64,000 bases of DNA from Hirundichthys speculiger (GCA_018398805.1 JAGFBZ010002130.1:97400-161399); one strand, 5' to 3'; counted from the stretch's first letter, positions 10,738 through 23,088 are shown. The notes: generated by a model not told the origin, from the sequence alone. Program-made: numbers and translations.

Positions 10738-11906
10738 CACTCACTCCATCTTCACTCCATCTTCACTCCATCTTCACTCCATCTTCAGTCCATCTTCACT
10801 CCATCTTCAGTCCATCTTCACTCCATCTTCACTTCATCTTCACTCCATCTTCACTCCATCTTTACTCCATCTTCACTCCATCTTCAGTCCATCTTCACTC
10901 CATCTTCAGTCCATCTTCACTCCATCTTCACTCCATCTCACTCCATCTTCACTCCATCTTCACTCCATCTTCAGTCCATCTTCACTCCATCTTCACTCCA
11001 TCTCACTCCATCTTCAGTCCATCTTCACTCCATCTTCAGTCCATCTTTACTCCATCTTCACTCCATCTTCACTCCATCTCACTCCATCTTCAGTCCATCT
11101 CACTCCATCTTCACTACATCTTCACTCCATCTTCCCTACATCTTCATTCCATCTCACTCCATCTTCACTTCACCTCACTCCATCTTCAGTCCATCTTCGC
11201 TCCATCTCACTCCATCTTCAGTTCACTCCATCTTCAGTCCATCTTCACTCCATCTCACTCCATCTTCAGTTCACTCCATCTTCACTCCATCTCACTCCCA
11301 TCTTCACTCCATCTTCACTCCATCTCACTCCATCTTCACTCCATCTTCACCCCATCTTCACTCCATCTTCCCTACATCTTCATTCCATCTCACTCCATCT
11401 TCACTCCATCTTCACTCCACCTCACTCCATCTTCAGTCCATCTTCGCTCCATCTCACTCCATCTTCAGTTCACTCCATCTTCAGTCCATCTTCACTCCAT
11501 CTCACTCCATCTCCAGTTCACTCCATCTCACTCCATCTTCACACCCTCTTCACTCCATCTTCACTCCATCTCACTCCATCTTCACTCCATCTCACTCCAT
11601 CTTCACTCCATCTTCACTCCATCTTCATTCCATCTTCACTCCATCTCACTCCATCTTCACACCATCTTCACTCCATCTCACTCCATCTTCACTCCATCTT
11701 CACTCACCTCACTCCATCTCCAGTTCACTCCATCTCACTCCATCTTCAGTCCATCTTCGCTCCATCTCACTCCATCTCCAGTTCACTCCATCTCACTCCA
11801 TCTTCACTCCATCTTCACACCCTCTTCACTCCATCTTCACTCCATCTCACTCCATCTTCACTCCATCTCACTCCATCTTCACTCTATCTTCACTCCATGT
11901 TCAGTA
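10738..11906. repeat. 11-bp minisatellite, CTTCACTCCAT type
   Basis: About 105 copies of CTTCACTCCAT and its close variants (CTTCAGTCCAT, CTCACTCCAT with one base missing, CTTCGCTCCAT). Longer blocks recur, such as those at 11150-11280 and 11395-11520. The unit lacks stop codons in several phases, so 456- and 417-codon Ser/His/Leu/Pro frames appear. They are artefacts. Confidence 0.97.
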
Positions 11907-14333
11907 GATGTCCAGAGCAGCTGGGTGTCAGTGTGTCAGTAATTAAGGAGTTTAATAGGAGCTGAGAATGCACTCTTTAACTAAATTCAACTCACTGTAA
12001 TTAAAGTCATCTGAAGGCGCTTTAAAAAGAAAAATAGTTCAATGAACCCATGAAGTTTCCAGCTGAGCCAATTCCACGTCGTTGTTCTTCAGCCAAGTCA
12101 GTCCAGATTTAAAATCCATTAATAAAAAAGACAAGAACCCAAGAGATTCCCTCAAATCATGAACGGAAACATGATCGGGGTCAGAATGAGGATCAAACGT
12201 GATTAGAAGAACTCAGAATGCTCCATGACAACCTTTTACTTTTTCTTTGGTTAAATATTTACTGCATTTAACTGCCTGCAGGTCAGAGAGTAAACGACAG
12301 AGCTGAAACACGTAGAGAAGACGCGGAGAGTCTTTGTAATGCAGATGGACAAAATTCCTTGTTTAATTTCATTGTTTAAAGCTTTAACTTTATACACATC
12401 ATCAAATAAACTTGTTTAATCTGTTAGTTTTCTCCTTGTTGGTAATTCAAAACAAAAATCAAAGTGAGACAAAGTTTATTAGTGATGTGACATCCCCGGC
12501 CTCTTCTTGAAAAGAAAATTATGGAAACTAATAAAAATGAACGAATAAATCAATAAAAATAAATGCATTTATATTTATATTAGTTTGATTAGTTTTTATT
12601 TCTTATTTTTGTTTAATTGTATATTTATTTTTTGTTTTGTTTTGAATACATTTATTTCAAATACATTTTTCTTCCATTTTATTATTATCATTTTTGCCAA
12701 CATGTGGATGTTCTGATATTTACAAAATAAGTACAAATACAGACAAATACCATTAAAAAAAAAGGGAATAAATGTTTTCATGTTACAGGACTGGAGGGCT
12801 AAAAAAAAAGAACAGAGCGTGATCGAAAAATCTAATATACTAACTCTAGGTATAATATGAATAATGGGAATAATAATAATAATAATAAATTATTATCATT
12901 ATTATTTAATAATAATTATTATTATATATTATTAATAATAATAATTATTATTATTTTTATTGACAATAATAGTGATGATAATAGCAATAATATAATAACA
13001 TCATAATAATAATTATAAAATAATAATAATTTCTATATATTCAATTAATATTAAATAGACTGACAGATAATAACATAGTTGAAATTTAATATATATTACA
13101 TATATATATATTATGCATTTTAGGAATACTATAATTAATTTTGATCATTTATACAAAAAAAACTTTAAAGGTAATTAAACAATATGATATATTTTAGTAC
13201 ATTTTAATATTATTATATATTCATTTTACATTTATGTGCATATCTAATTATTTCTTGTTTGATTTTTATTTTCAAACACACAATAATAACTGTTGAATTA
13301 CCGTATTATCAGAGTCCTGATTCTGTGAAGAAGCAGAAGAAGAAGCAGAAGGTGATCTGTGTTTGTTTGGCTGAACTTGGAGCAGATTCAGGACTGTGGT
13401 GTTGAAACGTCCAGCGCTATCAGAGGGACGAAGGTTAACGAGGGTGAAACATCGGTACCATCGCTGAACCAACGACCGACCTCTGTTTTTCTGTTTCTCT
13501 GTTTGTCCTCTACCGTGACTAGAAGCTGTTACCTGCAGGATGAAGCTTTAAATTTCTAAGATAACCGAAGCTGAAGCTACAACCCCACAGAGCCGGTCTT
13601 TAGGACGAACCTGCAGCTCCCTGATGTCCCTGATGTCTGATTGGACAGATCTGTGTCAAATACCTCACATGCTGAAAGCTGCAATCATCAGAGAACACGT
13701 AGCTATTTTAATTTCATTTTTTCCGACAGAGCAGAGAAGCTGTGCTCCATTTTCATGTGTGTGTTATTTATTCACAGCTTCACAAACAGCATTTATGGCT
13801 TCTGGTCATAGATGTTCCTCAGTGCACAGAATACCCCACATTGTCCCGTCTCAGAGGCTTCTTCCTTTTTCCCACAGCAGATGACAAGTGAGCAAACAAA
13901 GCAGAGTTGCATTGTGGGAAATGTCATTCGGGCGAAGTCGTGGAGGAAAACGAACTGAAAAGCTCAGGCTGCAGCCAGAAAAAGAGGCCGCTGTCACGGC
14001 AAACTTCAGCCTCCAAACGCTCCGACTGAGAGACGTTTTACTACCTCTGTGATGAATTTACGTTCTGTAAATATTATCGTGTTTTCATGAGGAAGTCACA
14101 TCAGCTCTGGTGTGACCTCCGTCTTTGGGAAGCTCCTTAAATACCAGCAATGCATTTCCAGAACATTCACCCCGATTTCACTGAAGTAAACAAGAGTCAA
14201 CAGAAACGAGGAATTCATTAAATAAAAAAACAGATAAGTTCAAACGTAGAATCAAATTCACTTCATCTGTTTTGTGTAAATTCTCAAAAAAAGTCACCTG
14301 AAGACAATTAATGCTGAAAGCGAGTTCAGTGTT
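11907..14333. other. Intergenic DNA with an AT-rich core
   Basis: About 12520-13260 is strongly AT-rich with ATT/AAT runs, for example about 12860-12960. The flanks are unique and show no gene, transposon end or RNA gene I recognise. Small open frames at 13272-13884 on both strands have no family features. Confidence 0.5.
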
Positions 14334-16432
14334 GTACAGTTCAGACCCACTATACTCCAGTTCAGACCCATCATACTCCAGTTCAGACCCATCATACTCC
14401 AGTTCAGACCCATCATACTCCAGTTCAGACCCACTATACTCCAGTTCAGACCCACTCTCAGTCAGACCCATCATACTCCAGTTCAGACCCACTCATACCC
14501 ATCATACTCCAGTTCAGACCCATCATACTCCAGTTCAGGACCCACTATACTCCAGTTCAGACCCATCATACTCCAGTTCAGACCCATCATACCCAGAGAC
14601 CATCATACTCCAGTTCAGACCCTCAGATCATACTCCAGTTCAGACCCATCATACTCCAGTTCAGACCCATCATACTCCAGTTCAGACCCATCATACTCCA
14701 GTTCAGACCCATCTACTCCAGTTCAGACCCATCATACTCCAGTTCAGACCCATCAGACTCCAGTTCAGACCCATATACAGACCATCATACTCCAGTTCAG
14801 ACCCATCATACTCCAGTTCAGACCCATCATACTCCAGTTCAGACCCATCAGTTCAGACCCATCATACTCCAGTTCAGACACCTCATACTCCAGTTCAGAC
14901 CCATCATACTCCAGTTCAGACCCATCATACTCCAGTTCAGACCCATCATACTCCAGTTCAGACCCACTATCATTCAGACCCCTCAGACCCATCTCAGACC
15001 CATCATACTCCAGTTCAGACCCATCATACTCCAGACCCATCATACTCCAGTTCAGACCCCATCTATCCAGTTCACCCATCCAGTTCACTCCAGTTCAGAC
15101 CCATACTCCAGTTCAGACCCATCATACTCCAGTTCAGACCCATCTCCAGTACCCATCATACAGTTCAGACCCATCATACTCCAGTTCAGACCCATCCTCC
15201 AGTTCAGACCATCATACTCCAGTTCAGACCCATCCAGTTCAGACCCATCATACTCCAGTTCAGACCCATCATCATACTCCAGTTCAGACCCATCTCAGTT
15301 CAGACCCATCATACTCCAGTTCAGACCCATCATACATTTCAGACTCCAGTTCAGACCCATCATACTCCAGTTCAGACCCATACATTCAGACCCACTACTC
15401 CAGTTCAGACCCATCATACTCAGTCAGTTCAGACCCATCATACTCCAGTTCCCACCCATCAGACCCATCATACTCCAGTTCAGACCCATCATACTCCAGT
15501 TCACCCATCCAGTTCACTCCAGTTCAGACCCATCATACTCCAGTTCAGACCCATCTCCAGTTCAGACCCATCATACTCCAGTTCAGACCCATCAGTACCC
15601 ATCATACTCCAGTTCAGACCCATATACTCCAGTTCAGACCCATCATACTCCAGTTCAGACCCATCCACCATCTCCAGTTCAGACCCATATACTCCAGTTC
15701 AGACCCATCATACTCCAGTTCAGACCCATTCAGACCCATTATACTCCAGTTCAGACCCATATACTCCAGTTCAGACCCATCATACTCCAGTTCAGACCCA
15801 TCATACTCCAGTTCAGACCCATCTCCAGTTCAGACCCATACTCCAGTTCAGACCCACTATACTCATTCAGACCCATCATACTCCAGTTCAGACCCATATA
15901 CTCCATTTCAGACCCATATACTCCAGTTCAGACCCATCAGTTCAGACCATCATACTCCAGTTCAGACCCACTATACTCCAGTTCAGACCCACTATACTCC
16001 AGTTCAGACCCATCATACTTCAGTTCAGACCCACTATACTCCAGTTCAGACCCATCATACTCCAGTTCAGACCCATCATACTCCAGGTCAGACCCACTAT
16101 ACTCCATTTCAGACCCACTATACTCCAGTTCAGACCCATCATACTCCAGTTCAGACCCACTATACTCCAGTTCAGACCCATCATACTCCAGTTCAGACCC
16201 ATCATACTCCAGTTCAGACCCACTATACTCCAGTTCAGACCCATCATACTCCAGTTCAGACCCACTATACTCCAGTTCAGACCCATTATACTCCAGTTCA
16301 GACCCATCTACTCCAGTTCCCTCCAGTTCAGACCCATCATACTCCAGTTCAGACCCATATATACTCCAGTTCAGACCCATCATACTCCAGTTCAGACCCA
16401 TCATACTCCAGTTCAGACCCATTATATTCAAT
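14334..16432. repeat. 21-bp minisatellite (CATACTCCAGTTCAGACC core)
   Basis: Around 100 copies of a 21-base unit with core CATACTCCAGTTCAGACC followed by CAT or CAC plus T. The last third (15940-16310) is very regular, alternating TCATACT and CTATACT units. The middle is full of short internal deletions. A 716-codon plus frame runs through it because the unit is seven codons long and stop-free in this direction. Low-complexity composition and deletions that ignore reading frame show it is not a gene. Confidence 0.97.
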
Positions 16433-17300
16433 TTCAGTATAATTCACTGGGATCCAGTTAATCCAGTTCATATAGAAGAGCCTCTTTAACAACAGACCAC
16501 ATTTAAATCTTAATTCTGGAGCAGTCAGTGGAGAGGATTAAAAAAAAACTTATTAGCCTATTTATTTATTGATAAAAATCAATAAATAAAGAGAGAGATG
16601 GAGAGATTAGTCCAAAGATACCTGAGACACACAACAGAATGGTGACCTGTAAGTAGAAGAAGTTTAAAGGTAATAAAGTGAAGAAAGAGCCCAGTGCATC
16701 ATGGGAGGTCTCCCAGCAGTTTAACCTGAGCCAACCTCAGCTACAAGCTTTATCAAACAGGAAGGTTTAAAGCTCAGCCATAAAGGTAGAAGGTCTCTGT
16801 TTCCCAAACACTAACAGGAAACTGGTTCCACCAGAGACCAGTCTGATAACTGAAGGTCCACCTCCCAGTCTGCTGCTAGAAACCTGCAGGGACCAGTGAC
16901 CTGGTGGGATGACCCCACCTCTGTTAGGAAACATCAGAAATCATTTATCAGTAAATAAATAAATAATCACTGACAGAAACAATCAGAGAAGAAATAAATA
17001 TAAATATAATTGTGAATTTATAATCGAAGAAAATTAAAAAATCAGTCACACGTGTTTAGCAACACAAATGGTTAACAGGTTTGAAAATAGAGACAACGGA
17101 AATGATTAACAATTTAGAAAATATAAAAGACATCCCAGTAGACCCAATCCCACAGCCGAAACTTCACACTAATAATCAATTACTGAAACAGAAATATGAA
17201 TGTGCCAGCACATAAAGACATTCTGTTTTTACATAAATGAACAAAAAGATTTCATCCATAATATAATTATGAGGAACATTTACAATCTTCTCTCACTTTT
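16433..17300. other. Intergenic DNA, nothing recognised
   Basis: Unique AT-rich sequence. TTTATTTATT and AAATAAAT runs occur near 16556 and 16950. No gene or transposon boundary seen. Confidence 0.5.
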
Positions 17301-18010
17301 AGATCCATGTTAATTTCATTTCATTTCATTTCATTTAATCATCCATCCATTATCCATTATCATGCCCATTTAATTCAATTCAATTCAATTCAATTCAATT
17401 CAATTCAATTTATATTAATTTAATTTAATTTAATCATCCATCTGTTATCCATTATCCATGCCTGTTTTAATTCAATTCAATTTAATTTAATTCATTTCAA
17501 TTCAATTCAATTTAATTCAATTCAGTTCAATTCAATTTATTTTAATTTAATTTAATTTAATCATCCATCCGTTATCCATTATCCATGCCTGTTTTAATTC
17601 AATTTAATTAAATTCAATTCATTTCAATTCAATTTAATTTAATTCAATTAAATTAAATTCAATTCAATTCAATTCAATTCAATTTATATTAATTTAATTT
17701 AATTTAATTTAATTTAATCATCCATCCATTATCTATTATCCATGCCTGTTTTAATTCAATTCATTTCAATTCAATTTAATTCAATTCAATTCAATTCAAT
17801 TCAATTCAATTCAATTCAGTTCAATTCCATTTATTTTAATTTAATTTAATTTAATCATCCATCCGTTATCCATTATCCATGCCTGTTTTAATTCAATTCA
17901 AGTCAATACAATTCAGTTCAATTAAATTAAATTTAATTTAATTCAATTCAATTCAATTCAATTCAATTCAATTCAATTCAATTCAATTCAATTCAATTTA
18001 ATTTAATCCA
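17301..18010. repeat. (AATTC)n / (AATTT)n pentanucleotide array with a ~150-bp higher-order repeat
   Basis: Long tracts of AATTC and AATTT are divided by a recurring landmark, ATCATCCATC..TTATCC followed by ATTATCCATGCCTGTTTT, at about 17338, 17433, 17560, 17717 and 17854. The landmark shows the array grew by duplicating longer blocks as well as by slippage. Confidence 0.95.
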
Positions 18011-18239
18011 AAATTAGATTTCTTTTTTCCCAAGGCTACAAAAATAATAAAATATTTAACAGCATAAATCTGTTGTCTCCTGCTATAAAGGATCTCAGTG
18101 CATCCTGGTGCAGCGGCGGAGCCACAATAGCAGCAGTAAAATAATAACACCTACTGAGCGTGGATTGTCACAAAAGTGCAATATTATAAACTTCACATAA
18201 TTGAAACAGTTTAGCTGATAAGAGGTGACGCTCTACTGT

Positions 18240-19440
18240 GCTTGTGTGGTCTGTATCTGATGTAGGTTAACGGGGCCGCAGCCGTTTACTGTGTGATGAG
18301 CCGTAATTGGAGACAATAACGTGTCGGAACGATAGTAATGACCGTTCATAAACCTCCTGTTTCAGCCCAACGCGCCGCTGCTGCAGATGTTCACAGCTGC
18401 TGCAGATGTTCACAGCTGCTGCAGATGCTCGGCGCTCAAGCGTGCGGGCCATGGCGTGACCCGAGCCTCTCCAGGAATGCCCGGAGCAGTTTTTGGGGGG
18501 AATGCCGGTAGTCTTCAGCACTATCTGGCCTTTACGGCGTACTACCGTTCCACTACTGCTCCTTTACAACTCCACTGTTTATCCACAATCAATGTGGCCA
18601 ATACAGGGGCGTATTAGGGGCAGTAAGTATATTGTAAATGAAAGTTTATGGTAAAATGGCCCATAAACACACGGCTGTATAAGTCTGGATGAGCCGCCGC
18701 GAGAGACGATTCCCTGAGCGTTTATGGACGCCGGCGAGAGGAGAGAGTTATTTGCTCAGTTGGTTGTCTTTTGTTCTTATTTGCTCTAATTATTGTCTCT
18801 GTTGACAGAGTTAGCGCCGTAAACATCTCGGACCGGACGCACCGGAGAGGCGCTGGAGCGAGCGGGAATCAAACGTTCGTCCTGGAGGACGGTCACCGGG
18901 ACGCGCCGTCTCCCAGCTCCTGATGCCGGCCGGGGATCTCAAGGTCAACTCTGTGGCGTTCTGTCGGCAGCCATTTTGTTTAGCGGAGATGAAAGGTTGT
19001 CCTGAAATGGCCGCCACCCCGTCAGCGCGCGTGGGAGTCACTGGAACGCGCGTTCACGCATGTGTGTGTGTGTGTGTGTGTGTAGCTGCTGCTACACATT
19101 CACCTGGCGGGCAGCGGCGTTCATCCACAGATTATGAAGAAATCTCAGAAAGTCTCGTCGATCGTTGCTCAACGCCTCGGTAGAGCCAGCGGGTAATGAG
19201 CTGGGTCACTCCGTCCAGGCGCCGTCCTCGGCCCCTCGGCCCCTCGGCCCCGCCGCAGCCTCGGCCTGGCTGCCAGGTGAACGTTTGACCCCGGTGATAA
19301 CAGACGAGGATGTTGTTCCTCATTAACGCCGTTACCCGCCAGGTCCAGCCATAAAAGCCCTGCGTGTGCCTCTCACTGAGCAGCCTGACACTCATTAAGT
19401 GGAGCACAATGGCTGTGGACGTGCGTTACCTTGAACAGGT
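18240..19440. promoter_or_regulatory. CpG-rich unique block with clustered TTTATGG/CCATAAA motifs
   Basis: This 1.2-kb block is unique, richer in G+C and CpG than its surroundings, and free of transposons. It holds TTTATGG or its complement at 18645-18651, 18661-18667, 18721-18727 and 19349-19355, plus CATAAA at 18347-18352. TTTATGG fits the Cdx/posterior-Hox consensus. It lies about 13 kb beyond the 3' end of cdx1. At the right end a CCATAAAAG is followed about 55 bases later by CACAATGG, an ATG in good initiation context, so a promoter is an alternative reading. The 18811-19407 open frames carry no recognised motif. Confidence 0.35.
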
Positions 19441-19613
19441 GTCAGTAAACGCAGCGTTCCTGCCTCTCTGAGCTGCCTGTAAAATCTCTCCTGCTCATGA
19501 GGGAATTTCTGTCTCTGGATCAGTGTTTTAGAGTCATGGCCTCAGTAGGTGTCATAACTGAATTTGTCTGTATATGTACAGACTATTCAGCATTCACATA
19601 GAAAAAGGTTTCA

Positions 19614-20600
19614 GTTCAGTTTAAAATTCTGCTTCTCGCATATAAGGCCCTTAATGGCCTAGCTCCTCGTTATCTACCAGACCTGATAGCACGTTATGCT
19701 CCTAATAGAGCTCTCCGCTCTCAGAGTGCAGGATTACTCGTCGTTCCTAGAATATCTAAAAGTAGGTTTGGAGGACGGGCCTTCTGGTACCAGGTACCTT
19801 TATTCTGGAACCAGCTACCAGTTTGGGTTCAGGAGGCTGACACCACCTCCATCTTTAAAACTAAACTGAAAACATTTCTGTTCAGTAAAGCCTACAGTTA
19901 GTCTAAACTATAGTGTGTAGGGCTAATAGTTTATAGCTACAGTTAGTCTAGACTATAGTGTGTAGGGGCTAATATTATAGCTACAGCTACTAAGTTAGTC
20001 TAAACTATAGTGGTGTAGGGGCTAATAGTTATAGCTACAGTTAGTCTAAACTAAACTATAGTGTGTAGGTGGGCTAATAGTTATAGCTACAGTTAGTCTA
20101 AACTATAGTGTGTAGAGGCTAACAGTTATAGCCATAGTTGTAGTAGCTCAGACTAGAGTAGCTCGTCTTAATCACAGCTTCGTCATAGCTATGCTACTAT
20201 AGGCCTACGCTGCAGGGGGACGCCAACATGATCTGCTGAGTGGTGTCTCCACTGCTCTTCTCCTTCTCCTTCCCTTTCGTCCTCTCTTCCTCCTCCTCCA
20301 GCTCATTTATAATTAATTGGGAGCACCTTGTTACTCCATTTTCTTTCCTGTAGTTTGTTGTGCTGTTTTGCGCCCCCCCCCCCCTTTTTTTTTTCTCTGT
20401 GTGTTTGCAGGTCAGAGTTTCCTGGGTTTCATGCTGACTTGCAGTTCCCTCCTCTGTCCAACCCAGCGTTTACCTCCACCTGTGCGTGTAGGTGTGTTCA
20501 GGGTGCTGACTGGCGTGGTGATCGGAGACCTGGTCCTCTGACCATCTCATCCCAATGCTGCTACCTGCATCTGTTTATGTTTATATGGTCATTATATTTA
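19614..20600 (+). mobile_element. CR1/L2-like LINE, copy 1, part 1 (ORF2 C-terminus and start of 3' UTR)
   Basis: An open frame without ATG (19614-19901, 95 codons) encodes the C-terminus of a non-LTR retrotransposon ORF2: FKILLLAYKALNGLAP, YLPDL, SAGLLVVPR, RAFWYQVPLFWNQLPVW, FKTKLKTFLF. The order and motifs match the tail of CR1/L2/Rex1-type proteins in fish. It is 5'-truncated near 19610. About five irregular copies of a 45-bp unit follow (19890-20140) and then 3' UTR. A Harbinger-like element interrupts the UTR, which resumes at 22416. A longer relative is at 52205-54478. Confidence 0.85.
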
Positions 20601-20803
20601 GGGCCCTATCTTGCACCTCCTGCTACCCAATACCCATTACCTGCAAATTTCAGATTTAGGAGCCTCTGCCAACCAAAATGCAATCTTCCACCTCCCAAAA
20701 CCTGCTACCCATTTTGCAGACTCCCTTAAGCACATTGTGGACGCGGCAATGGGCGTGTCTCTTGCGCTTTCCACGAATTTGGTATCTTGCGGTACCTGTA
20801 TCT

Positions 20804-20868
20804 CGCAGATTTTGGGTATTGGGTAATGGGTGGTCTGACCACCCATTACCCAATACCCAAAATCTGCG
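20804..20868. repeat. Perfect 32-bp inverted repeat with 1-nt spacer
   Basis: The left arm (20804-20835) starts CGCAGATTTTGGGTATTGGG; the right arm (20837-20868) is its exact complement, ending AATCTGCG. The spacer is the single T at 20836. A related, inexact copy of an arm lies near the left end of the same element (about 20619-20650). Confidence 0.95.
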
Positions 20869-21169
20869 TTATTATTCTCTTAAGGGCAGATGATGTCTGT
20901 ACAGCTGTGACATGATCTCATCCAGATGTTTGCTGTGGAGGAAACGAGGAGATCACAGAACTCTGTTGTGGAGTTTCTTGTACTGTGCTCGTATCCCTCT
21001 GACCCTCTCCTTGCGCTCGGAGCACCCGAGATGTTCTCACTGGTAGAAGGTAGATGTCATCATACGTGTTCCTCTGGCTCAATGCTCATCCAATGATCCG
21101 TTCTGCAGTATTTTAAAAAGCACCGCTTCCAGCGGCTATGCGTCTTGGCGCAGCTGTGCGTCTTGGCGC

Positions 21170-21320
21170 AGGGGATATGTTCAAGATAACTCAAAAAGTT
21201 ATGGATGGATTTTGATGACATTTTCAGGAGTTGTCAGAAATGTGAAAAGGAAGAACTGATTTTATTTTGGGTGTGATCCAGAAGAAATCCTGGATTCTGG
21301 ATCACTTTCAAATTTCAGAT
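21170..21320 (+). repeat. Dispersed repeat, copy 1 (AACTCAAAAAGTTATGGA family)
   Basis: Shares nearly all of TTCAAGATAACTCAAAAAG, GGATTTTGATGA, ATTTTCAGGAGTTGTCAGAA, GTGAAAAGGAAGAA and CTGGATTCTGGATCAC with 23089-23284. The same phrase occurs in repeats of many animal genomes, as I remember them. This copy is within the Harbinger-like element and lacks the CCTCCGCCAAGG head. Confidence 0.7.
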
Positions 21321-21647
21321 AACATTGCGCTGTTTAGTTGTTTCTTGAACCCTAAAGCAACCACAATGGAGACAGGAAGGGAGTTCTGGAATTTTAAGAG
21401 TTTAATTCTCTCAGAAGTAAAAAAGGAGGATTCGAGGGTTGGCAGCCAAACCAACAATCCAGGGGACGACGAAGGCAAGGAGGTGGCACTGCGAATGGCT
21501 GGATCAGGCGTTTCTATGGGAAGATCTGGAGACGAGTCTGGTTGAATGATGACTGAATAGGTACAGGTGTGCAGTGCCACACCTGGGCTGCTCGTTGGAT
21601 GGGAAGGTGAAACAGAGGTGGATCTGAGTATCTATGTAGAGGATTGA

Positions 21648-21740
21648 AGGTGGTGCAGTGGGTTGTGCGCAGGAGCCCCAGAGGTGGAAGGTTGCGGGTT
21701 CACAACCTGGCTTGAGACTGTAACATGTGCTCAATGGGGC
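21648..21740 (+). repeat. tRNA-derived SINE-like stretch
   Basis: GTGGTGCAGTGGGTTGTG resembles an A box, and GGTTGCGGGTTCACAACC about 40 bases later resembles a B box in a T-arm. The spacing is that of tRNA-derived SINE heads. There is no complete cloverleaf, so it is not called a tRNA gene. Confidence 0.4.
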
Positions 21741-22415
21741 CAGGAAATTTTGTTTCTCAACATCTCCGTTAATTATTGCCCACAACTCATTAAATTTCAC
21801 TCAGGTATTGACACTAAAAACCTCTATAAAATTTCAGAGGCTGATCCAGATCTGATCCAGAAGGCGGGTTTTATCGCAATCTGTAAATCGCTGTATGGGA
21901 GAACTGTTGTGCTTAGGCGGAGGTCTGCGCTCTCTGAGTGCTTTTCTAGTTGAGAAATGCTTTCCTTGGAAGTCACTGGCTCTATTTTTTTCTGAGCAGT
22001 TTGTTGGAACTTCTTGGAGTACAAAAGAAATGATTAAATCATTTGCTCCACATTAGAGCTAGTTATGTATATATCAGTGCAGGGAGGAGGAGGAAAAAAG
22101 AGGAAGCTCTACAGCAGAGTCCCAGACCAGCTGCCCATGAGAGCTGCTCTGATCTGGATGAAAAGACGCTCCATAGCTGTTTGCAGGTACCACAACCTGC
22201 TCTTAAAGGCAATGGCTACTGACGCACTGATTGGTTAAACAGGTGGAACGCCCTAACCACTCCCATGCATAATGTGTGCATAATATAGTGGTTTTTGCAG
22301 GTAAGATCGTGGGTTTTGGGAGGTGGAAGATTGCGTTCTTTGTGGGGGAACGCCCCTCCCAATACCTAATATCCCTTAATAGCAGGTTTTGGAGGTTTGG
22401 CACAAGATAGGGCCC

Positions 22416-22730
22416 TTAGTCATTTGTGTCTCTCCTCTCTCTGTCCTGTCTCCCCTCTTTTCTTTCTTTATCCAGCTGGTCTTCATCAGGAAGGTCCCTC
22501 CATATGATCCAGGTCCTGTTCAACGTTTCTTCCTCTTGCCACTGTTTGTCTTAAAGGTTTTTTTCTCCCTCTGTGGCAGTTTTTTTTTTTTTTTACCTGC
22601 CATTATCCTTGATTAAGATTTAATATTATAATTTTAGATAATGATATTTGCTCAGGTGTCATCATCTGAGTCTCTGTAAAGCACCTGGAGACAATTGACA
22701 TAGAAACAGACGCTATACAAATAAAAAAAA
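22416..22730 (+). mobile_element. LINE copy 1, part 2 (3' UTR end)
   Basis: Contains CATCAGGAAGGTCCCTCC, CAGGTCCTGTTCAACGTTTC and TGTAAAGCACCTGGAGACAA, ending in GCTATACAAATAAA and an A-rich tail at about 22712-22740. This is the usual 3' end of fish CR1/L2-type elements. It continues the element that stops at 20600. Confidence 0.8.
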
Positions 22731-22739
22731 GCAAAGAAA

Positions 22740-23088
22740 AAAGTCCCTGAACATGCTGTTGTGTCCAGACTGGTCAAACATCCAGTCTCAGCTCAGCTCT
22801 CATCAAGCCCTGTACACCTGGTGGACAGGTCAGCAGCTGGTAATCACAAGTAGCTCTCTGGATGCCCACCTGACCCCTTCATACCTGGTATTGACATGCA
22901 TGCTGGGATATGTGACCAACGCAGGTCTGAACAGTCCACATTGGTGACAAATCAACTAATCTTGTGTGAAAATGACCCCATTTGAGCTCTTTGTCATTAG
23001 ATTTCTTCTTTGGTTTTGTGGCAGATCTTTCCTTGCGTTATTTAAACCCTAATTTGGGGATCTTCTGCATTTTTTTACTTTATTTTTA
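22740..23088. other. Intergenic DNA, nothing recognised
   Basis: Unique sequence between the LINE tail and the next dispersed repeat. Confidence 0.5.

Larger units (their letters stand above)
20601..22415. mobile_element. PIF/Harbinger-like element (1,815 bp), non-autonomous
   Basis: Ends are GGGCCCTATCTTGCACC at 20601-20617 and GGCACAAGATAGGGCCC at 22399-22415, nearly perfect inverted repeats. They are flanked by TTA at 20598-20600 and 22416-22418, the 3-bp duplication typical of PIF/Harbinger transposons. No transposase or Myb-like ORF is recognisable. Inside are a perfect 32-bp palindrome, a copy of a dispersed repeat (21170-21320) and a tRNA-SINE-like stretch (21648-21740). The element sits inside a LINE 3' UTR and is therefore younger than it. 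Confidence 0.85.

Noticed and set aside
10537..11965. Overlapping 456- and 417-codon frames
   Set aside because: Both arise from the 11-bp CTTCACTCCAT array. Two overlapping long frames in the same array show the openness is compositional.
14311..16461. 716-codon open frame on the plus strand
   Set aside because: It lies wholly in a 21-bp minisatellite whose unit is stop-free in this direction. Deletions in the array ignore reading frame, and the protein is only permutations of TPVQTHH/YSSSDPS.
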